Shown here: piece after piece, positions 63,828 through 64,000 of the stretch
How positions within the stretch are numbered: the stretch's first letter is position 1
How the letters are laid out: every line of letters starts with the position of its first letter
Source of the DNA: Alphaproteobacteria bacterium
GTDB lineage: Bacteria > Pseudomonadota > Alphaproteobacteria > Micavibrionales > UBA2020
Reading direction: 5' to 3'
Assembly (NCBI GenBank): GCA_025934695.1
Contig: JAICWS010000006.1
Location: forward strand, 124,001 to 188,000
DNA: 64,000 nt
The notes under the pieces: generated by a model
Database searches by the model: none
What the model saw: only the letters and a program-made list of their open reading frames with translations
What the model was told of the DNA's origin: nothing
Program-made: the position numbers and the translations under genes

Positions 63828-64000
63828 ATGGATAGCGGCGTCGTTCATATTCTGTCGTGGTCGATCGGAATTCTTTTCGGCTTCTTCCTGTTCACGCGCT
63901 TTCTCGTCAACGTGGGCTCGAAGGAAGTCGCGCTGCTCGAGCGGCGCTTCCTCGGACGGCCCCTGGAACCGGGCCACGTCTTCGCCGTGGGCGCCGAAGT
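63828..64000 (+). CDS. SPFH/band-7 (flotillin-like) protein, 5' part
   Basis: Only 57 residues are visible before the window ends. A membrane helix (HILSWSIGILFGFFLFTRFLV, shortened here to ILSWSIGILFGFFLF) is followed by VGSKEVALLERRFLG and LEPGHVFAVGAEV, which fits the start of SPFH-domain proteins that form large membrane-bound rings. GGGGGAGA precedes the ATG. The rest is needed for a firm call. Confidence 0.55.
   Translation, partial: MDSGVVHILSWSIGILFGFFLFTRFLVNVGSKEVALLERRFLGRPLEPGHVFAVGAE

Overview
The window reads as about 64 kb of chromosome from a G+C-rich alphaproteobacterium. The signs are the gene sets addA-trxA, uvrD / complex-I NDUFA9-like / surA / rsmA, pal-cpoB-tilS-ftsH, thrS-infC, a bacterial homospermidine synthase, and the many 'GTCATCCCCGCGAAAGCGGGG'-like palindromes between genes. 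The run of ankyrin proteins and of unassigned secreted proteins suggests an uncultured or host/prey-associated lineage, but the sequence alone does not fix genus or order. No rRNA, tRNA, CRISPR array, insertion sequence or prophage was seen.

Layout. 1-3.9 kb: 3' part of addA, two cytoplasmic thioredoxins, an exported thioredoxin-like protein, and a candidate small RNA. 3.9-7.9 kb (minus): ankyrin protein; thrS-infC, with infC apparently starting at ATA. 8-12.1 kb: two glycosyltransferases plus a TusA-like protein, then homospermidine synthase. 12.2-16 kb: putative metallopeptidase, two small exported proteins, SDR, guanylate kinase, receiver protein. 16.2-21.9 kb (minus): uvrD, NDUFA9-like, surA, rsmA. 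22-27 kb: pal, cpoB, tilS, ftsH. 27.2-30.6 kb: four back-to-back ankyrin genes sharing a new C-terminal module. 30.6-38.5 kb: dapB, deoC and a series of exported, cytoplasmic or membrane proteins of unknown function.

38.7-55.4 kb is a purine biosynthesis block: purF-purE-purC-purD-purN-purL-purQ-purH-purM on the plus strand with overlapping or close genes, then guaB and guaA on the minus strand. Together these cover most steps from PRPP to IMP and then IMP to XMP to GMP. purK, purB and purA are not present. Several enzymes have unusual layouts: a 250-aa PurE, a 392-aa PurC, and a 1000-aa PurL carrying a PurS-like segment but with the glutaminase separate as PurQ. Between guaB and guaA lie a membrane-anchored methyltransferase and an AT-richer gene that looks acquired.

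55.7-61.4 kb (minus) holds the most unusual locus: a roughly 1340-aa protein joining an ion-transporter (ArsB/NhaD/SLC13-like) membrane domain to a long cytosolic part with two RCK-like nucleotide-binding regions, followed 21 bp later by a DMT/EamA-type membrane protein with an extra cytosolic and membrane tail. A beta-propeller glycosidase-like protein, galU and the start of an SPFH/band-7 protein close the window.

All functional calls come from reading motifs and gene order. No database search was run.
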